Below, piece by piece: positions 5,932 through 6,732 of a stretch of 6,732 bases of DNA (the first letter of the stretch is position 1; each line of letters opens with the position of its first letter). Position numbers and translations under genes: made by a program. This DNA is from an uncultured Propioniciclava sp. (GTDB lineage: Bacteria > Actinomycetota > Actinomycetes > Propionibacteriales > Propionibacteriaceae). The stretch is from the NCBI GenBank assembly GCA_937872005.1, contig CALMPQ010000154.1, positions 1 to 6,732 of the forward strand. Direction: 5' to 3'. The notes beneath the pieces are model-generated. The model saw only the letters and a program-made list of their open reading frames with translations. It did not search any database and had not been told where the DNA came from.

Positions 5932-5938
5932 CCGCCCC

Positions 5939-6044
5939 GCCGACAGCCTGCCTTCCCAGCGCCGAGAGCCCGTGTTCCCGCTGTCGAGAGCCTGTCGTTC
6001 ACTTGACAGGCGGGCTGTCGGCACCCGGAAGACGGGCTCTCGGC
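5939..6044. repeat. Array of five 22-bp degenerate repeats, three direct then two inverted
   Basis: Three contiguous plus-strand units (5939-5960, 5961-5982, 5983-6004) are followed by two contiguous minus-strand units (6001-6022, 6023-6044); units 3 and 4 overlap by 4 bp. Each unit begins with G(C/T)CGA(G/C)AGCC(T/C)G, then a variable part often ending TTCC plus 4 bases. Units 2 and 5 form a perfect 14-bp inverted repeat, CGCCGAGAGCCCGT (5960-5973) with its complement (6032-6045). Inside it GCCTGTC (5990-5996) pairs with GACAGGC (6005-6011) around an 8-nt loop. The array begins 7 bp after the MFS stop, so a terminator-like hairpin or a dispersed intergenic repeat are the main readings. It has no T-tract, which argues against a classical intrinsic terminator. 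Confidence 0.75.
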
Positions 6045-6054
6045 GAGTGGGGGG

Positions 6055-6083
6055 TTGCGCCCAATCCACCTCGGGTGCAGACT
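6055..6083 (+). promoter_or_regulatory. Predicted promoter of the GntR/ABC operon
   Basis: TTGCGC (6055-6060), a 17-bp spacer, then CAGACT (6078-6083) resembles a -35/-10 pair. The -10 is followed by GGTTCC and ATG 6090, again a leaderless layout. The -10 departs from the consensus at its first base, so the call is moderate. Confidence 0.45.
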
Positions 6084-6089
6084 GGTTCC

Positions 6090-6485
6090 ATGGTTAGTTA
6101 CTCCACTAATGAACCCATCGGCCAGACCGATGGCGTGGAGCTGCCGCTGTTCCTGCAGGTCGCGCAGGCCATCGAGAACGACATCGTCGACGGGATCCTC
6201 GCCGAGGAGGCCCAAGCCCCCTCGACCAACGACATCGCCGCGTTCCACCGGATCAACCCGGCGACCGCCCTGAAGGGCGTCAACCAACTCGTCGCCGAAG
6301 GCATCCTCCACAAGCGCCGCGGCATCGGCATGTTCGTCACCACCGGCGCCCGCGACGCCCTCCTCGGACGCCGCCGGGCCGACTTCGCCACCCGCTTCCT
6401 CGCCCCCGCGCTCGCCGAGGCCCGCCGCCTCGGGCTCACCGACGCCGACGTCATCGCCCTGATCCAGGAGGCCCACCATGGCTGA
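6090..6485 (+). CDS. GntR-family transcriptional repressor, YtrA subfamily
   Basis: A 131-residue DNA-binding protein. A winged helix-turn-helix spans about 18-84: LPLFLQVAQAIENDIVDGIL (helix 1), STNDIAAFHRINPATALKGV (recognition region), then LVAEGILHKRRGIGMFV (wing). Only a short helical tail follows (about 86-130), the mark of the YtrA subfamily, which lacks the large effector domain of FadR or HutC types and usually controls its own operon with an ABC transporter. The frame stays open upstream to 5901, but that part runs through the repeat array and end of the MFS gene. ATG 6090 gives the expected domain start and sits 6 nt after a -10-like hexamer, without a Shine-Dalgarno sequence. Its last 8 nt overlap the ABC ATPase gene. 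The inducer is unknown; YtrA-type regulators often respond to cell-envelope-active compounds. Confidence 0.92.
   Translation: MVSYSTNEPIGQTDGVELPLFLQVAQAIENDIVDGILAEEAQAPSTNDIAAFHRINPATALKGVNQLVAEGILHKRRGIGMFVTTGARDALLGRRRADFATRFLAPALAEARRLGLTDADVIALIQEAHHG
6094..6109. promoter_or_regulatory. Candidate GntR operator overlapping the start of its own gene
   Basis: TTAGT-TACTCC-ACTAA is a perfect 5-bp inverted repeat with a 6-bp spacer. It covers codons 2-7 of the GntR gene and is an AT-rich island in GC-rich sequence. With a leaderless transcript it would lie at about +5 to +20, where bound repressor could block transcription initiation or early elongation. A dyad with AGT...ACT half-sites is plausible for a YtrA-type regulator, but the assignment is inferred from position and symmetry. 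Confidence 0.5.
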
Positions 6486-6732
6486 CTCCCCCGCCGTCGC
6501 CCTCACCGGACTCTCGGTCACCTACCGATCCCCGGGCCGCGACGTCGCCGCGCTGGCCGACCTCCACGCGATCATCCCCGCCGACAGCATCGTCGGACTC
6601 ATCGGCCGCAACGGCGCCGGCAAGACCACCCTGCTGCGGGTCCTGGCCGGGCGCGAGCCCCGGTTCACCGGCGACGCCCACGTCCACCGCGTCCCCCTCG
6701 CCGACCTCGGCCGGACGCCGGGGTTGGTCCAC
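6478..6732 (+). CDS. ABC transporter ATP-binding protein, N-terminal part (runs off window)
   Basis: First 85 codons of an ABC ATPase; no stop before the window edge. VALTGLSVTY (7-16) is the usual first strand, followed by the A-loop Tyr16 position. Walker A is complete, GRNGAGKT (43-50), then TLLRVLAG (51-58). The Q-loop, signature and Walker B lie beyond the edge. The start is set by AGGAGG (6466-6471), 6 nt before ATG 6478, and overlaps the end of the GntR gene by 8 nt, so the two are translated from one mRNA. The divergence after LAGREPRFTGDAHV is similar to YtrB-like ATPases, which energise exporters whose membrane protein is encoded separately. A permease gene would be expected next, outside the window. 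Confidence 0.92.
   Translation, partial: MADSPAVALTGLSVTYRSPGRDVAALADLHAIIPADSIVGLIGRNGAGKTTLLRVLAGREPRFTGDAHVHRVPLADLGRTPGLVH

Noticed and set aside
5939..6044. Possible CRISPR array
   Set aside because: The 22-bp repeats are contiguous with no spacers, change orientation midway, and no cas genes are present.

Overview
The window is GC-rich (about 70% by eye) with strong G/C at third codon positions, and its gene content (an actinobacterial-type PknB-like Ser/Thr kinase, a YtrA-type GntR regulator) points to a chromosomal segment of a high-GC actinobacterium. The genus cannot be fixed from the sequence; a Propionibacteriales-like organism is only a guess. I see no rRNA or tRNA genes, no insertion sequence and no CRISPR array.

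Layout, left to right. (1) 1-1239, minus strand: a membrane-anchored Ser/Thr protein kinase whose extracellular C-terminus runs off the left edge. (2) 1325-1882, plus: a small membrane-anchored exported protein of unknown function, divergent from the kinase. (3) 1911-2651, plus: a phosphotransferase of the aminoglycoside phosphotransferase (APH) superfamily. (4) 2663-3997, minus: a two-gene operon of a tandem ACT-domain protein followed, 3 nt later, by a CPBP-family membrane protein; it converges on the phosphotransferase with only 11 bp between stop codons. (5) 4104-5931, plus: a PQ-loop (SWEET-like) membrane protein split by a frameshift, overlapping by ATGA with a 12-TM MFS drug-antiporter-type transporter. 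(6) 5939-6044: an array of five 22-bp degenerate repeats, three direct and two inverted. (7) 6090-6732, plus: a short YtrA-type GntR repressor overlapping an ABC-transporter ATPase that runs off the right edge.

How the parts relate. The ACT/CPBP operon and the PQ-loop/MFS operon share a 106-bp divergent control region carrying a perfect 12-bp inverted repeat (TGCAAAGTGATG...CATCACTTTGCA). One arm sits at about the -35 position of each promoter, so the two operons may be co-regulated. The GntR/ABC pair matches the known YtrA logic of an autoregulated repressor co-transcribed with an ABC exporter, and an inverted repeat TTAGT-N6-ACTAA overlies the predicted transcription start.

A recurring property is leaderless expression. 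All five predicted operon-leading genes except the small exported protein have a -10-like hexamer ending 6-7 nt before the start codon and no Shine-Dalgarno sequence. The internal genes (MFS, ABC ATPase) have clear Shine-Dalgarno sequences. No clearly new multi-gene system is visible; the items most worth a second look are the frameshifted PQ-loop gene, the shared divergent operator and the 22-bp repeat array.
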